Below, piece after piece: positions 1-12,441 of a stretch of DNA of 64,000 nucleotides. A program made the translations under genes and the position numbers. Numbering within the stretch: position 1 is the stretch's first letter; every line of letters starts with the position of its first letter. Below the pieces are notes generated by a model, which was not told the origin of the DNA, ran no database searches, and saw only the letters and a list, made by a program, of their open reading frames with translations. This DNA comes from Epiperipatus broadwayi (taxonomy: Eukaryota; Onychophora; Udeonychophora; Euonychophora; Peripatidae): contig JAQFVV010000063.1 of NCBI GenBank assembly GCA_028023455.1, forward strand, positions 4,822,794 through 4,886,793. Direction: 5' to 3'.

Positions 1-1230
1 TTATCATGTATTTGGAAAACTTGAAAGATAGGTTTTATCTTTACAATTGGAGAGAAGAAGAAAGATAATTATTGTCTGAAATCATCTTTTTGGAGCAATC
101 AAAGACTGGTTTCATGCATTGGAGATAAAATCTCAGACTTTTGAGGATTATTGGCATGCAATACTGAACAGGTTCTGGAATGAAAAAAAGCATAGGAGAG
201 ATACCCCATTAATTATAGTTGAAAACTCATAGTTATTTTATTGGCAGATCTCCAAATCCATTATTCATACCATATGCACAATATGTCATCCACAATTCAA
301 CAGATAATACTTGGCAATGGCAATAGCTCCATCAAATAAATAGCCAAGCTACTATTAACCATAGACTGTATATATATGAAAAATAATCTGATAAAATCAG
401 ATGGGCAGACCAGTTGAGAGTTCATGTTGGTGCAGTGCAATATCCATAAGTTAAAAGTCAAATGCATTCCATGAGATCCCCTACCCAAAGGCACAATCAC
501 AGAAGATAAAAGTGGAAAAACAATTGTATGCACCAATATATTATAACGTTTTCCGTTTTGTTAGGCCTCTACACACTAATATAAATTGCGTGTGAGTTGA
601 TCAAGCTATGTCAAAAAGAAGAAAGTTGTATTTCGATTTCTATTAAAAACATAGCTATATTTCCTGATCAACTCGGCCTTGTGATTGTTGAGAATTATGC
701 TATCGACAAAAATCAGTTTTTAATTTATTTGAAAGGTGCCAGAATTCTGCAAGAACCTACTGAACCATCACATAGCATCTGGCAAACAAAAAAGAAAAAT
801 TCTTTTAAACTAATAGGTATTGCATCATACCGTAATGAGAATTATTTTTTTAAGATTATTATTCCTGGGCTTATTCAAACATATTGGCAAAGGTAAATTA
901 CGTTTTTAAATCTTATTAAACTACTAATAGATTTAATAATAAAAAATAATAACTATTATTAATAACGCACAAATGAAAATTGGTATTAGAAATATTTTTA
1001 TTCTAATAGATAAAAAATGTTTAAAGGAAATTATTAATCAAATAAATTGGAGAGAACCCACTTAATTTGGACGTGAATCAATTAAAAAAAAACAATTTTA
1101 CAATTACTGTTCACTTCCAAATTTCTTCTAGAAAGTTCTTTAAAATTAATGTCTCTATCGGGATTGTTTAAACATACTTTTAGAAATTGTTTTAAAACGT
1201 TTAATTTGGTCACAATTAGGAGTAAAGAAG
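1..1230. other. AT-rich stretch, no recognised gene
   Basis: I see no family I can name. The only sizeable frame is 597-896 on the plus strand, 99 residues starting at a Met in AT-rich DNA. Its protein is a plausible mix of charged and hydrophobic residues, but it has no motif I recognise and no visible splice context or promoter. It could be a chance frame, an exon piece or a decayed transposon fragment. Confidence 0.5.
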
Positions 1231-1530
1231 TATAACTTACCGGTAAGTTTTGTGAATTCAAGAAGGTTGTAGATAACTATGCATAGTTTTTCGGGGTTGA
1301 ATTGAGCTCATGGCCTTTGATTATTAGTTGATCTTGGTGCTGATTCCATAGGCTAGTCGCGTAAGCTTCTCTGGTGTCCATCGGTAATGATGTCAGCTAA
1401 AGCTCCGGTCTACTCTTGTATGAATAACTTTTTCATCGTAGAGTGGTCTGGATTCTTTAATCCAAAACCAAACAAAAGAATATCAGCTAAACCAAGATGT
1501 TCCTCCAACCGAATCCCTCCTTTTTATATT
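1231..1530 (-). promoter_or_regulatory. Promoter-like patch ending at a palindromic splice-donor motif
   Basis: Read on the minus strand, a TATAAAAAGG motif (plus coordinates 1,519-1,528) is followed about 280 bases later by the 16-base palindrome AACTTACCGGTAAGTT (1,234-1,249), which holds a perfect GTAAGT donor on either strand. The interval is clearly less AT-rich than its surroundings. The same order, TATAAAAAGG then CCGTAAG 200-310 bases downstream, occurs in the LTRs at 55.5-63 kb. This may therefore be the promoter and leader of another, unrecognised LTR element, or a lone host first exon. No coding region follows that I can identify. Confidence 0.25.
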
Positions 1531-1689
1531 AGAGGTCCAGTTTTCGGACTTCTGTGCATGCTAATATCATGGCATTTTGTGTTTATAATCTTATACAGTC
1601 TTTATCATTTTTCAATTATTAAGTTCTCATTTTTTTTATCAAGTTTTTCGGCCATGTTTAATTAGCTAAAATATTTTTCTTTTAGCTTA

Positions 1690-2100
1690 TCTTTTTACTT
1701 GCTTTTGGAATTCTTTTGTTCTCTCCAATTTTACTTTTATTTCCAATTACGTAAAAAAAAAATACGAAAGAAAAATTTAACTTTCATTGTACGTTATTTT
1801 TTTTTTAAAAAAATTATAGTAAAAAAAAATAATCTAAATTTACTTTTTTTTTTTTTTAGCTTTTATCAAATGCCAATATATTTGCAACGTATATAAATAA
1901 ACATTACAATATATATATATATATATAAATAAACATTACAATATATATATATATATCTGAAAATCCAGATCATAACAAAACACATGAATAAATTCTTAGA
2001 TTACATACACAAACAAGATATGTATATAACATATTGTAAAATTACAATATAAATTCCATTAATTAAAAAACTATATATACACACACATATATAAAAGCAG
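1690..2100. repeat. A/T low-complexity DNA with a short tandem duplication
   Basis: Long runs of A and T dominate. At about 1,893-1,954 a unit of about 31 bases (ATAAATAAACATTACAAT plus an AT run) is present twice in tandem. Short frames here are compositional artefacts. Confidence 0.6.
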
Positions 2101-2462
2101 TCCAACAATTCTAAGCAATATTAATTAAAAATCTCAATTTGATATCAAGGCAACAATTTTTTTTATAATAAAGGTGGATTATAGAGACACTACAATTGCA
2201 ACTTGAATAAAGAGAGTGAAATTATTAATTCATAAAAGGTTTAAATAAACCTCATTAAACAGGCAAATATAACTTCTTCTGAAAACAGACTAACAAATAA
2301 TCAATTTTAATTTTCAAATTGCACTGGACTTATGTATTACTGAGATAATAAAACTAATTATGCTCAAGATTAGATTACCACATAATATGTAACAATATTC
2401 AATAATGTTACTCTAATTAATTTATGCTATCTGAGGACATTTTAAAAAATATTCTAAATAAC

Positions 2463-2586
2463 AATATTTGATTAAAAAATTCAACCAATCTCTTTTGGTC
2501 ATATTTTTCTGTCATGACAGGTAACACCTGCAGCCTAAAAATATGATTCCAGCACGGATTAGTCAACTTTTTTTATTATCAAACAT
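2463..2586. mobile_element. Palindromic MITE-like element, copy 1
   Basis: Imperfect inverted arms run inward from TTTGATTAAA (2,467) and TTATCAAA (ending near 2,583), with CAACCAAT on the left answered by ATTAGTCA on the right. The centre holds a short TGTCATGACA palindrome. There is no coding capacity. A second copy lies about 190 bases downstream in the same orientation, so the pair forms a tandem duplication. Confidence 0.55.
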
Positions 2587-2651
2587 TGCTGCTTGAAAGT
2601 TCATAATATTAACTTATACCATATGAATTTTTTTTTACAATATTTTAAATA

Positions 2652-2776
2652 GCAACGTTTGATCAAAGAATCCAACCAATCTCTGCTGGATATATTTTTC
2701 TGTCATGACTCTTGTCACCAGTAGTCTAAAAATATAATTCCAGCAGTGATTGGTCGATTTTTTAATTATCAAACAT
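2652..2776. mobile_element. Palindromic MITE-like element, copy 2
   Basis: This copy keeps clearer arms than copy 1. CCAACCAATCTCTGCTGGA on the left is matched in inverse by TCCAGCAGTGATTGGTCGA on the right, inside TTTGATC...ATTATCAAA. It has no open frame. The strong dyad suggests a foldback or MITE. Superfamily is unassigned because target duplications are not clear. Confidence 0.6.
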
Positions 2777-2799
2777 TCCTGCTTGAAAGCTCATAAAAA

Positions 2800-5240
2800 A
2801 TTCTATAAATGGTAAAAGTTAAATCAATTTTATTATATATATATAATAATGGAAAATATAATTATTTTTATAGAGCTCTATGATGGAAACGCTAATTTTT
2901 TATGAACTAAAACTTTAAATATTCTGAGCACATTTCTATGCAATAAACAACTATGTATATATAAAAGATTAATGAATGATATGTTCTTATAAATTATTAT
3001 AAATATAATTATTTTAGCAAGATCCATGTGGTTGCACATCATTGACCATTCTTCTAAATTTTGCTGGTGATATTTATAAACATTATTTTCAGTTATAAAA
3101 AAATAATATTCTTTTGTTCAATTAAGATAATTTTTCTTTCAATTAAATAATTTATTAATTAGAAAGAATCTACATGAATTCAGTATTTAATGTAAAAATT
3201 ATTATGAGTTCTTGTTTTAAAAAGGTATGATTAGATATATGGAAATCATTTTTCAAAGTTTAATACATAATCAGCAAACAATAATTCTTTCTTTTTTATA
3301 TGGTTGCCTTTCAAGCAATAAGGTTAAATAATTGAACTATATTTCTGTCTATACATCTATTAATCTTTTGCTCATCAAATCAGACTCATTGGAAGTTAAA
3401 GCTTGAGACTAGGGCTAAAGATTAAACTTAGAGATTAAATCTTGCTACAACTTAAAAAAAACCACCAATATATGAATTGAATAAATAAAAACAATTTATT
3501 ATAAAAACTAAAAAGAGTGAACAAAAGTAAATCATAATAATAACAAAGATATGAATAAGAAAATATTTAAGACTTTTTTATTATTAAAAGATTACTTTTA
3601 TTATCCTAAGGTTTTATATTTTAGTCCGTGATTATCAGTGTTTACAATGTAAGTTCTGATATCTATAATATTAGTTCTTATATCTATATCTTCAGTCAAT
3701 CTGAAATGAGATTCCAAAATAGGTTAACTGGCATCTGATAAATCCAATAATTTCCATGTGGTCTTAAATATTTCTGTTGGTGCTATTGATTTGTCTTTCT
3801 TTTTGATTTCCTTAATAAAGTTTATTAGTAGTTGTTTAGTGTTATTTTGTGATAAGAATTAGTTTACATCTAATTTTCCAAATGGAGATGTCCAGTAATG
3901 TTGAGATTCTTATAAGTTTTTTCTCATTTTTTTTATTATTGTACACATAATCTTCTGAAAGCTGCTAGAAGCCTTATTTTACTTTCATTAATCATTAATT
4001 GAAATAAAATATTAAAATAATAAAGAAGTTTGTAACATTGTTATGGTTTTCTGGTATCTGGAAGAGGCTCATAAGTGTCTGCCAAAAATATATTTGTGAA
4101 TAGCTTTCATCTTATCATCATCCAAACATGCACATGCACAACATTTATTGCAAACTGAGTTTAAGATGATCTTTTTAATATGATTATGATGAGATCCAAA
4201 TTGCTCATGTTGTATAGATTGTTGGAATTTTTATCTTTTTATTTCAAACACTAACATATAATAAATTGCTTGAGACATTATATAAATGACAATGGCACTT
4301 GAGAAATATACATCTCAAAAAGCATCAGTTTCATCAGCACAATTCGTAAGATTACTACTGAACATTAACTTTTACACTCTTTCAATAAACGAAGTTTTAT
4401 CATAGAGACTCTGTCATTCAGAATTTGCACTCAAGCATCATCATCATCATCATGGATAATCTTTGCTCTCATCTTTCTTCAGGATCTTATATAGAATAAT
4501 ATTTTAACCTTATAAAAACCTTTTGAATTCGTATTAAATAAACTTTCACCGTCAACAGACAATCAGCTATCAAAAATCAAAATACAGTATTAATATATAA
4601 TATTATCATATTTTTAAATGATTAATTTTTATTTAAAACATCTGCTAGTATTAAATCGCTCTTATAATATTTTGTAAATATATTATGTATAGTTTGCTAA
4701 TTCAAGGACATTCCTTTAGAGCAGTTTCAAAAATAAAATTTAAAGAACTATCAATAATTTATAAGTCTAAAGTACTATCCTCATGAGTAAACGTCGCTAT
4801 TTGCATATACATCTATTTCTCGCACTTTTGATATACTTATATTTGACAGTAATATATTTTTTTATAAATTACCAAACAAAATCCTAAAATAAAATTATAA
4901 TATCAGAATTATTGCGACATTTGCAATATGTTATACAGGATTAGACAAAATTAAATCGGATTAATATTAAATGAAAAAAGATAAAATATAATTAAAATTC
5001 TTAACCTGAAATTAAAAATTACATTTTACTTTGCTCTTTGAAAGTTAAAGAAAAAAAATCAATTAAAGTTCTTTTTGCAATAAAGTCTTTTTTTTTTTCC
5101 GTGAGAGGTCTTAACCTGGTTAGAGGTACAAGAAGTCAAGAAATGAAGCGTCTAGATATTGGCAAACATTATCTATAAATCTTTTAGATGAGCAGAAAAA
5201 AATATTTATAATGAAATTTTAGCATTCAACATATATGTGT
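2800..5240. other. AT-rich non-coding stretch
   Basis: No gene or named repeat is recognised. It has a short CAT trinucleotide run near 4,440 and several short TATATA runs. No frame of useful length is open. Confidence 0.5.
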
Positions 5241-5255
5241 AACAAACTTATAGTT

Positions 5256-5368
5256 TTTTTTTTCATATGTCATAGCATCGTCCGGGAGGCGAACCCACAA
5301 CCTTTTGCAACCAACTACTTGCTTGCAATGCGGCTGCGATGACCTCTCGGCTAGCAACACTTGACAAT
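5256..5368 (-). mobile_element. tRNA-derived SINE (family 1), minus-strand copy
   Basis: On the minus strand the element starts with an A-box-like CTAGCCGAGAGGTCA, continues through an anticodon-arm-like segment to a B-box GGGTTCGCCTCCCGG, and ends in GATGCTATGACAT plus an A tail. It is flanked by a 12-base target duplication AAACTTATAGTT (5,244-5,255 and 5,369-5,380). The tail and duplication show LINE-type retroposition. The tRNA part resembles a class II (serine-like) tRNA. Three other copies lie at 12.4, 16.2 and 18.6 kb. Confidence 0.88.
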
Positions 5369-5485
5369 AAACTTATAGTTAAAGTGAAAAATATAGATGA
5401 TAGTTTTATCTCGACGCTATATATTTTTTAGTCATTGCGAACAGAATAGGCAACTTTATAAGTCTCATTTGAAGTTTATAAAACT

Positions 5486-5879
5486 AAGGCAAATCTCTCC
5501 ATACAGTAGTGCCATCCTGTGCCAACCAGAGTAATCAATGGATGCCAGAAGGTTTGTGCATAAATCCCTATCTAGTTCCTACTCATCTGTGGCCACCATC
5601 AGTGAGGAGCCTTGGATCTGAGAGCACTGCACCTACATCTTAGGATCTAATGCAACCCTCCAGCAGCCATGTTTTAACTCTACTTTACTATAAAACTATG
5701 AGAATGAAATTGAAAACACAAAAATATTTTCAATCAAAGCTCAATAGCTTATATAGTCATATAGTCTGGGGATATTGGATGAGTGGCACTAGATAGGAAT
5801 TTTATGCACAAGCCTTCTGGCATCCATTGATTACTCTAGTTGGCACAGGTTGGCACTACTGTATGGAGAGTTTTGCCTT
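5486..5879. mobile_element. Terminal-inverted-repeat element (family X), copy 1
   Basis: The left end AAGGCAAATCTCTCCATAC and the right end GTATGGAGAGTTTTGCCTT are inverted copies, and the homology runs inward through the segments around CCAGAGTAATCAATGGATG and CATCCATTGATTACTCTA. The interior carries GGATCTGAGAGCACTGCACC, also found in the 52.6-kb copy. No coding capacity. It looks like a non-autonomous DNA transposon of about 390 bp. A clear target duplication was not found. Confidence 0.65.
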
Positions 5880-5899
5880 TGTTTACAACAATTATGTGC

Positions 5900-7310
5900 T
5901 AGTACGAGATGGTGATCATGTGATGCTTATAAAACTACTTGAAAAGGATAGTGTTATTTAGTTTTGAGCCAAACATTATTTAATACACTAAATTAATTAT
6001 TAATACTATCTAACTGATGTTTTGTTCTTGATTTTATTGTTATATAATACTGCACTGTTTTCCACACTATACAAATAATCAAATGGCATTATTTTTCAGA
6101 CATTCATTAGAAGTTTGAGTGCTAAAACTGAAAGAAGGGTTTCATCCATCGACCATAAGCCCTAAAATCTGCCATTCCCTTATTAAACAATGCAGGAGTT
6201 ATTTTTACTCATTGTATTACTTCTTTTTTAAATATAAAAATGTATATAGTTTCAATTATTAGCAAATTTTTATTTTTAAACATGTATTGTTGGTAAATAA
6301 AGTAACCATTTTACGGGTAATGAATGAAAAATAATTTTGAAAAATGACAATTGTAAGACCAAATGCCATTTTTCAAATAAGTAAATATGCTATATATCAT
6401 TATCACCATTATTAACAATATTTTTTAGCTTGCCATTTGTTGACAAATGTGTACATACATTAGCAAACACTAGATATGTCTTGCAAACTAATAAATGATA
6501 AATATTTAACAAGTTCTAGCAGAAAATATATTTATAATTATTTTAAATAAAACAATTCCATAATGCTTATAATCTTATAGGGAGGTTGTTACTTAAACCA
6601 TATTCACATTCATAAATATTACTACCTGCCATTCTTGAAATAGTAAAAGGAAAAAAGCTACAAAATAAAAAGGTATTTAAAAATGACGTTAAAGAAACAA
6701 AATAATATTTATATTTGACATAACTACCTAATGAAATAAAAGAATGAATTCTATCTTTGCTAATATCAAAATTGGAAAGGAATAAAGATCCTTATGCTGC
6801 TCTTCTCTGAATATCTAACGTTTTTGTTTATACTGAAAAATGTAATATATCTACTTAATTATATTATCCAATATATATTTTATTTTTCTATATAATCATT
6901 ATTAGATATAACCCTAGGAAAATTTTGCTTTAAAAAGAAATAAGCGTTCTCTTTGGTACATTAAAAAAATCGCGACTGATTCTTTGACAATGATTTTCAT
7001 ATTAGTGATTTAATTAAAATAAAAATATGTAACATGTTCTGCTTAGCAAAATAATAAATGGAATATGGAATATCATAAACAATATAAAGAGTTTTATGAT
7101 AAAAGTTCCACAGTTGACAGATAGACTTAAAAATGATTGAATAAAAGTAAGATGAAAAAACCCCTAAATAAACCATGTAATTCTATAAAATCCACGTATG
7201 ATTCTTTTTATATGATAATGACTACATTTCAAACATCAAAATAATAATAGAATTTTTTTTGTCAGTTTTGAATAATGATATGAGATAATGGATTTTAATG
7301 ATATATATAT
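5900..7310. other. AT-rich non-coding stretch
   Basis: I see nothing recognisable beyond short AT runs. The sequence immediately after 5,880 (GTTATGTGCTAG...GTGATCATGTGATG-like) recurs after the family X copies at 53.1 and 53.5 kb, so the repeat may extend to about 5,940. Confidence 0.5.
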
Positions 7311-7317
7311 ATATATT

Positions 7318-8690
7318 GTACTGGTCCGTCCATTCCACCCTTTACCATCCTATAAATCTTTTGACCCACATATGCACCGAGCATGAAAGTGATGTATGTG
7401 ATGAAATGAAATAACAATAATAATTGCCCTGCGATATCGATGGTTAAATATGAAAAGCAAATATCCCAAAAAAAATTATTAGAGGAAGGAGATACAACCT
7501 AAAAAAATGAGATCAATCGGAACTTTCCCTGTTACGTCATCCCACACCAGTCTGATTAACTAAACGGTGGTCACCCTTTTAATTTACACACCTTTAAAAG
7601 TGTTAAAATATTTTTATTTAGCCTTTCACACCACCCCTAGCAATGAAATGTATTGTTGACCCTCCCTTTTTATTCTCAAGAGAGTGTGCAAATAAAATGA
7701 TCACAGTTATATATCATATAATCTTCAATAACTTCTCTTCCTCTTTCCTTTTTTATTTTTGCTTTTCTAATATATAATATATAATAACCACATAAATATG
7801 ACAGAGGATCACCGGTATATATGCATTGTATGGAGACAGGTCATAAACTAAAAAAAGAGAATATTAGAATGATAAGTTATGGAAGTAGTAGGAGGAATAG
7901 AAAAATAAGGGAGGCAATTTTAATAAAGAAGATAAATCCAAATATTAATAGAGAAAGTGGTTTAAAAACTATCTTAATATAAAAAATAAATAAAATAACA
8001 GTGAAAACTAATAAGAATTAAAATAAGTAGTTTGTATAATAGATAATAGAGGGAGCTGTATATAGATTAAAAGAAATTAGAGTATATTATGGGATAGAAA
8101 ATGGAGGAGTAGAGCAGTGAGAGTTTAGTAGATATTAAGATAAGATATAAAATAAAAATACATATAAGAATTAAATAATTAAAATAATTTTATAAGAGGT
8201 AAGTAAATGGAAGAGTCAGGAATAAAATATGGGTAAAATGGAATTAAGGAATGGAATAAAATAATTAAAAATTGGGATAATAGGTGAAATGTAAAATAAA
8301 GTTAAATTTGTGAATAAAGTAATATGTAAAATAAGGTTAAATTATGAATATAGTAATATAATAATATTACATTGAAATTATAAAAATATGGCAAAAGAAA
8401 AAAAAGGTGAATAAATATTAGTATAATAATAACTAAGAATAAAAATAAAGGGTAAAGTAGATTTTAAAGTTATATAATAGTAAGTTTTATGAATAAACTT
8501 ATGGTAATAATTAAGTTGATAAAATTGTAAAAATTTAATAGATCTATGTATGAAATATGGTTGTATTAATATAATGTTTAAATTTTTGTAGATCTGATGA
8601 AGACTGCTAGGAACAGTCGAAACTATAATATTACTAAATAAATATATTTTGCTTCAAAGTGTAAAAAGAGTGGAAAGTGGTTATTATAAG
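7318..8690 (+). mobile_element. Unclassified repeat-like segment ending in a TGATGAAG/GAAAC hairpin
   Basis: The segment starts after an AT run with TGTACTGGTCC. Its first 400 bases are of ordinary composition, with GTTACGTCAT and CACC-rich patches that look promoter-like. It then passes into a purine- and T-rich tract nearly devoid of C (7,861-8,580). The right part contains CTGATGAAGACTG, a 7-base loop, then CAGTCGAAAC (8,594-8,623), a hairpin type often found near the 3' ends of Penelope-like and other retroelements. No protein is recognised. Both ends are uncertain. Confidence 0.35.
7861..8580 (+). repeat. C-depleted, strand-asymmetric tract
   Basis: Hand count gives about 16 C in 720 bases (about 2 percent). 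G is several-fold commoner, roughly 10 per 60-base line in the lines checked. The tract is not a simple repeat: motifs such as AATAAAGTTAAATT and TAGTAATATAATAATA recur irregularly. No frame is open. The skew is confined to this block and ends at the hairpin at 8,594. Confidence 0.8.
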
Positions 8691-8699
8691 TTATATATC

Positions 8700-9590
8700 A
8701 TAAAAAAAATTAAATATGTTCGGACATAAAATGTGAGACAATATAACCCCCTGGTAAGTTATCCCTCTCTAGCTCATAATTTATTTTCCCTATCTCAAGT
8801 TAATGACTGGTTCGATCCGTTTACTTGAAATAACTCTGGTTATGTGCTAATGATTGAATAAGTAACTTGAACTAAGCAAATAAAAATGGCAAACCATTTT
8901 TTTTTAATAAAAAAAAAAATACTATTTATTATTATTTTTAAGTATTTTTATCAGGTTAAAGATTTCATATAATTAAAAGAAAAAAAAATAGTACTTAGAT
9001 TAAACATCTATTTACAAAAAAGATTTACACAAAGAAAATGTCATTTTAAAATAATTGCATAATGGGTGTGGTCTATACCCCCTTTACCCACTTGAAAAAT
9101 AATAGTTTAAGAAACAAATGTATGTAATAAATTTCTCTATGAAAAAACATAATTCATATAGGTATTAAATTCATTTTAAAAAAATCCACTAGTTTACTGA
9201 TTATCCCTAGGGTCAATAAATTATTAATATTTTATGCATATTTATGTTTTGTACTTAAATATTTATACATGATATGCATCTACATTTGTTTATTTTAAAT
9301 GTATAAATGATGCCTGATAAGAAATAATATGGTTGAAGGATACTCTACGTAAGGTATTGCCATAGTAAATGATTATAAGGTAGAGATTCTCCATGTAGTG
9401 AATCTAAATGAGACATGCGTGTAACTATTATATAATATAAGTTATATGAAGATTACATAAAAGATTATAGTTACGAGTATATAAAAAAACACATTACTGA
9501 GTTATAGAATAATAAAAAATAAATAAATGAATAAATAAATAAATAAATAAAGATCAAGAGATCTAAACTCATCTGTATTTGCAACTATTA
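8700..9590. other. AT-rich non-coding stretch with a short microsatellite
   Basis: Nothing recognised. An (AAAT)n-type run occupies about 9,515-9,552. Confidence 0.5.
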
Positions 9591-10230
9591 TAAAGTTCGA
9601 CTTCAAGCAGACCATGGACTACTCCATAGGGTGGACAGGGCTTTCTTCTCCATTACATGTATTAAAAAGTCCTTGTAATCAGGTTTTGGGTAGCTTCTTT
9701 TAAGACATCATAGGGCTTCGGGGATGAACTGGTGATGTACTGCTGCTGGTGACCTACTCCATGGGTTTTTTGTATACTGGAACCATTGTAATGGCCATGT
9801 CTTTTAGGTACTTGTTCGAAGATTTATAGTTGCACTTCTTATTGGTAGATAGGTTTTACTGAAACTGATTTTTATTACTACGTTCACATCTTTTTTCTTT
9901 TTAATTCAGCTTTCTTTAAATTTCTTTACAATAATATAATATCGGATATGGTTGAGTTTCAAAAATCATTTTGATTACTAGGCATTTCTTCCCGGTGATA
10001 TAATATCAGATCTTACAGCTTCCCTGGACTGCTCAGAAGCAACTTTTATTTTCTCCAAAATCTATGGTTTGCCTGCTTGGACTGCTCAGGAGTGACTTTT
10101 AGTTTTTCTCTACAATCTATGGTCTGCCTGCTTGGACTGCTCAGGAGTGACTGATTCTCCCCACCTAATGTATAGCACATATGGTCCCATTTCAGCTACT
10201 TAAACTACCCCCCTATGAGCTTTTGCATCA
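9591..10230. repeat. Less AT-rich segment with a 54-bp tandem repeat
   Basis: From about 10,019 to 10,170 a unit of 53-55 bases containing TGGACTGCTCAG and AATCTATGGT is present about 2.6 times (TGGACTGCTCAG starts at 10,025, 10,078 and 10,133). The preceding 400 bases have a similar mixed composition, with recurring ACTCCATRGG words, but no open frame longer than chance. It could be a decayed element. No family is assigned. Confidence 0.6.
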
Positions 10231-10874
10231 GCCTATAATAATTTAAAATATACTTAATACATTTCTTACTTTTATTTGTTACAAAGTATACTTTTTTAAT
10301 CATGGAAATTATACAGTTTCCATCTTAATTAATTAGAGCACCTATTATGCTTCATTACATTAGATAAAACCAACTTTTAATTTTTATCTTTAAAACAGAT
10401 CAAAAGAACAAAATTTCTTTTACCACAAAAGATTCTTTTCCATCTTTTGTTCTTTATATATATATAAAAATTCCATTATAATGAAAATATAAAATTTGAC
10501 ATTATATATATATTTTTTTTTTCCAAAAAAAAAAAAGAAAGAAAAACATTTATTTAAAAATATTAAAAAAAAAACATTTCTGGATATTTATATCGTAACA
10601 TTACAAATAAAACAAAAAATGTTCCCAACGTAAACAAAAGTCATTACAAACTTAAAACTATTCTTTATGTAGTTTTTTTCTTTTTCTTTTTTTTATTATA
10701 TAAGATAAATTCGTTAATAATACAACATATACACTTGTACTGTGGGTGAAATGGGAACATAGTATAGACCAAACCCAGTTATTTACTTCACATATATAAA
10801 TATTTATACACGTGTTTTAATTACGATCTATTTGATCGATTTTATATTAAATTCTAATCTTTTAAAGATTAGCT

Positions 10875-12110
10875 GTGCTGAATTCTCAGCAACAGCCATT
10901 TTGTGCATGGACGTTATATACGTTCTGGCACAATATATATATATTACCTGATCACTTAGATCTAAAGAAAGATATCCATCTAGGTAAAATTAAAACAGTT
11001 CTTGATAATTTTAAAAATATAAATGCAGCAAATCCTGATAAGATATCCGGAAAAGTTGTTATGGTGATGGCTCATTACTTTTAAAACTATTACATTTTTA
11101 TTTATAAATGTAGCACATGGTTTCACAAAATTGTGATAATAAAAGCTATAATAATTATTACTGAATTTCATTGCAATACACTACAGCTGGAGCCAACTGA
11201 AAATCAGTGTTTTAAGCCTCAGAGTGATCTCATATCCAAAGAATCACCACTCTTGCAAATTAGAAAAAAAATTGCTGATAAAATTTTTAAGGTTTTGGAA
11301 ATTTTATTAATATGGAAAATATTTTAATTAAATTATATTGATTCTTTGCTCTGTTAGTCAGAATTAGCAATAGTGAAAAGTCACTGAATGTTCAAAAAGT
11401 TTCAGTAAATGTAAGCAAAGTGATATGGGTAAGTTCAAACTAATATAGCATCTCACATAAGTATGAGTAGTGCTGTTGCAAATATGTAATAAAAAATCTT
11501 AACAAGTTTACATTCAGCATCAGCTGATTATTATAACAGTATTAACTTTACAAATAACAATTACTTTCTGTATCAGTTGATTATTGTACATTTATATATA
11601 ACTGTAGCACACTGGTAACCTAGCAACACAACTAATTTATGTATTTTGAATGCAGTGCTATATACAGTTGACAATATAAAATCAACCTAATGTTCAAAAG
11701 CTTCAAATGTTCTCTGGTAAATAATTTGTTTAAAAAATCGAATTTTAAATTATTAATTTCATTAGATCACATTTACAAATTAAATACACATACACTATGC
11801 TAAGTAATAGTTAGAGGTTGAAATAGAACAAAATATATATCTGGAAATAAGAAGAAAAAGTTTAATGGAAGAGAGAAGACAAATCGAGGCACAAGCTGAT
11901 GCATTGGAGAAATTTTCAATAATAATGAATATGATTTCAATCGATGTTGTATAACTATATCTAAACAATCGTTTATATAGCTTACCATAAATAATCAACA
12001 AAGATATAGTGAAGATGTAAATCAACTTTCTACACTGCCTCTTGACATATTTATATCTTTAAACACAGATGAAAATGAAGTTCAATGAAGAAATGATATA
12101 GGAGAAAACA
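10875..12110 (+). pseudogene. Possible decayed coding region, unrecognised
   Basis: Three plus-strand frames in series have protein-like composition. The first is 10,875-11,084 (69 residues, ending with the ISGKVVMVMAHYF segment). The second is 11,133-11,327, with a charged tail. The third is a stretch at about 11,820-11,960 whose minor frame contains EIRRKSLMEERRQIEAQAD, a helix rich in Glu and Arg like the coiled tails of Myb/SANT-type transposon proteins. Stops and frameshifts separate them. I do not recognise a family, and chance cannot be excluded. Confidence 0.2.
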
Positions 12111-12441
12111 GTAATAAAAATTTAACAACTTTGAACGTTCTTCAAGATTTACAGCACAATATTTTTTTAATCTTGACTATTTTAAAAAATTCAAATTGGC
12201 TAGATTCAATAATAATAAATTGCATTTAGAAATAGAGAAAGAGAACTAGTTTAAGGTGAAAAATTGAATTATCCTAAGAATGACAAGAACCAATTTTTTT
12301 TTAGATTGTCATTTCATATAATAACGGAGAAATCGTTGAAAGAAAATGGTTAGTTTATTTTTAATAACAAATCGATTATACATCCCCTTGTTATCTTTTT
12401 TTATATAAACTTGTAATATTAATTTTTTTTATAAATGATTT

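Noticed and set aside
1234-1249. U1 snRNA start (ACTTACC)
   Set aside because: The match is only seven bases. The downstream stem-loops and Sm site of U1 are absent, and the motif is a self-palindrome.
7318-7330. LTR start TGTACTGGTC, similar to TGTACCGGTC at 55,294
   Set aside because: Both follow AT runs and share only about ten bases. No matching LTR end, PBS or target duplication was found.
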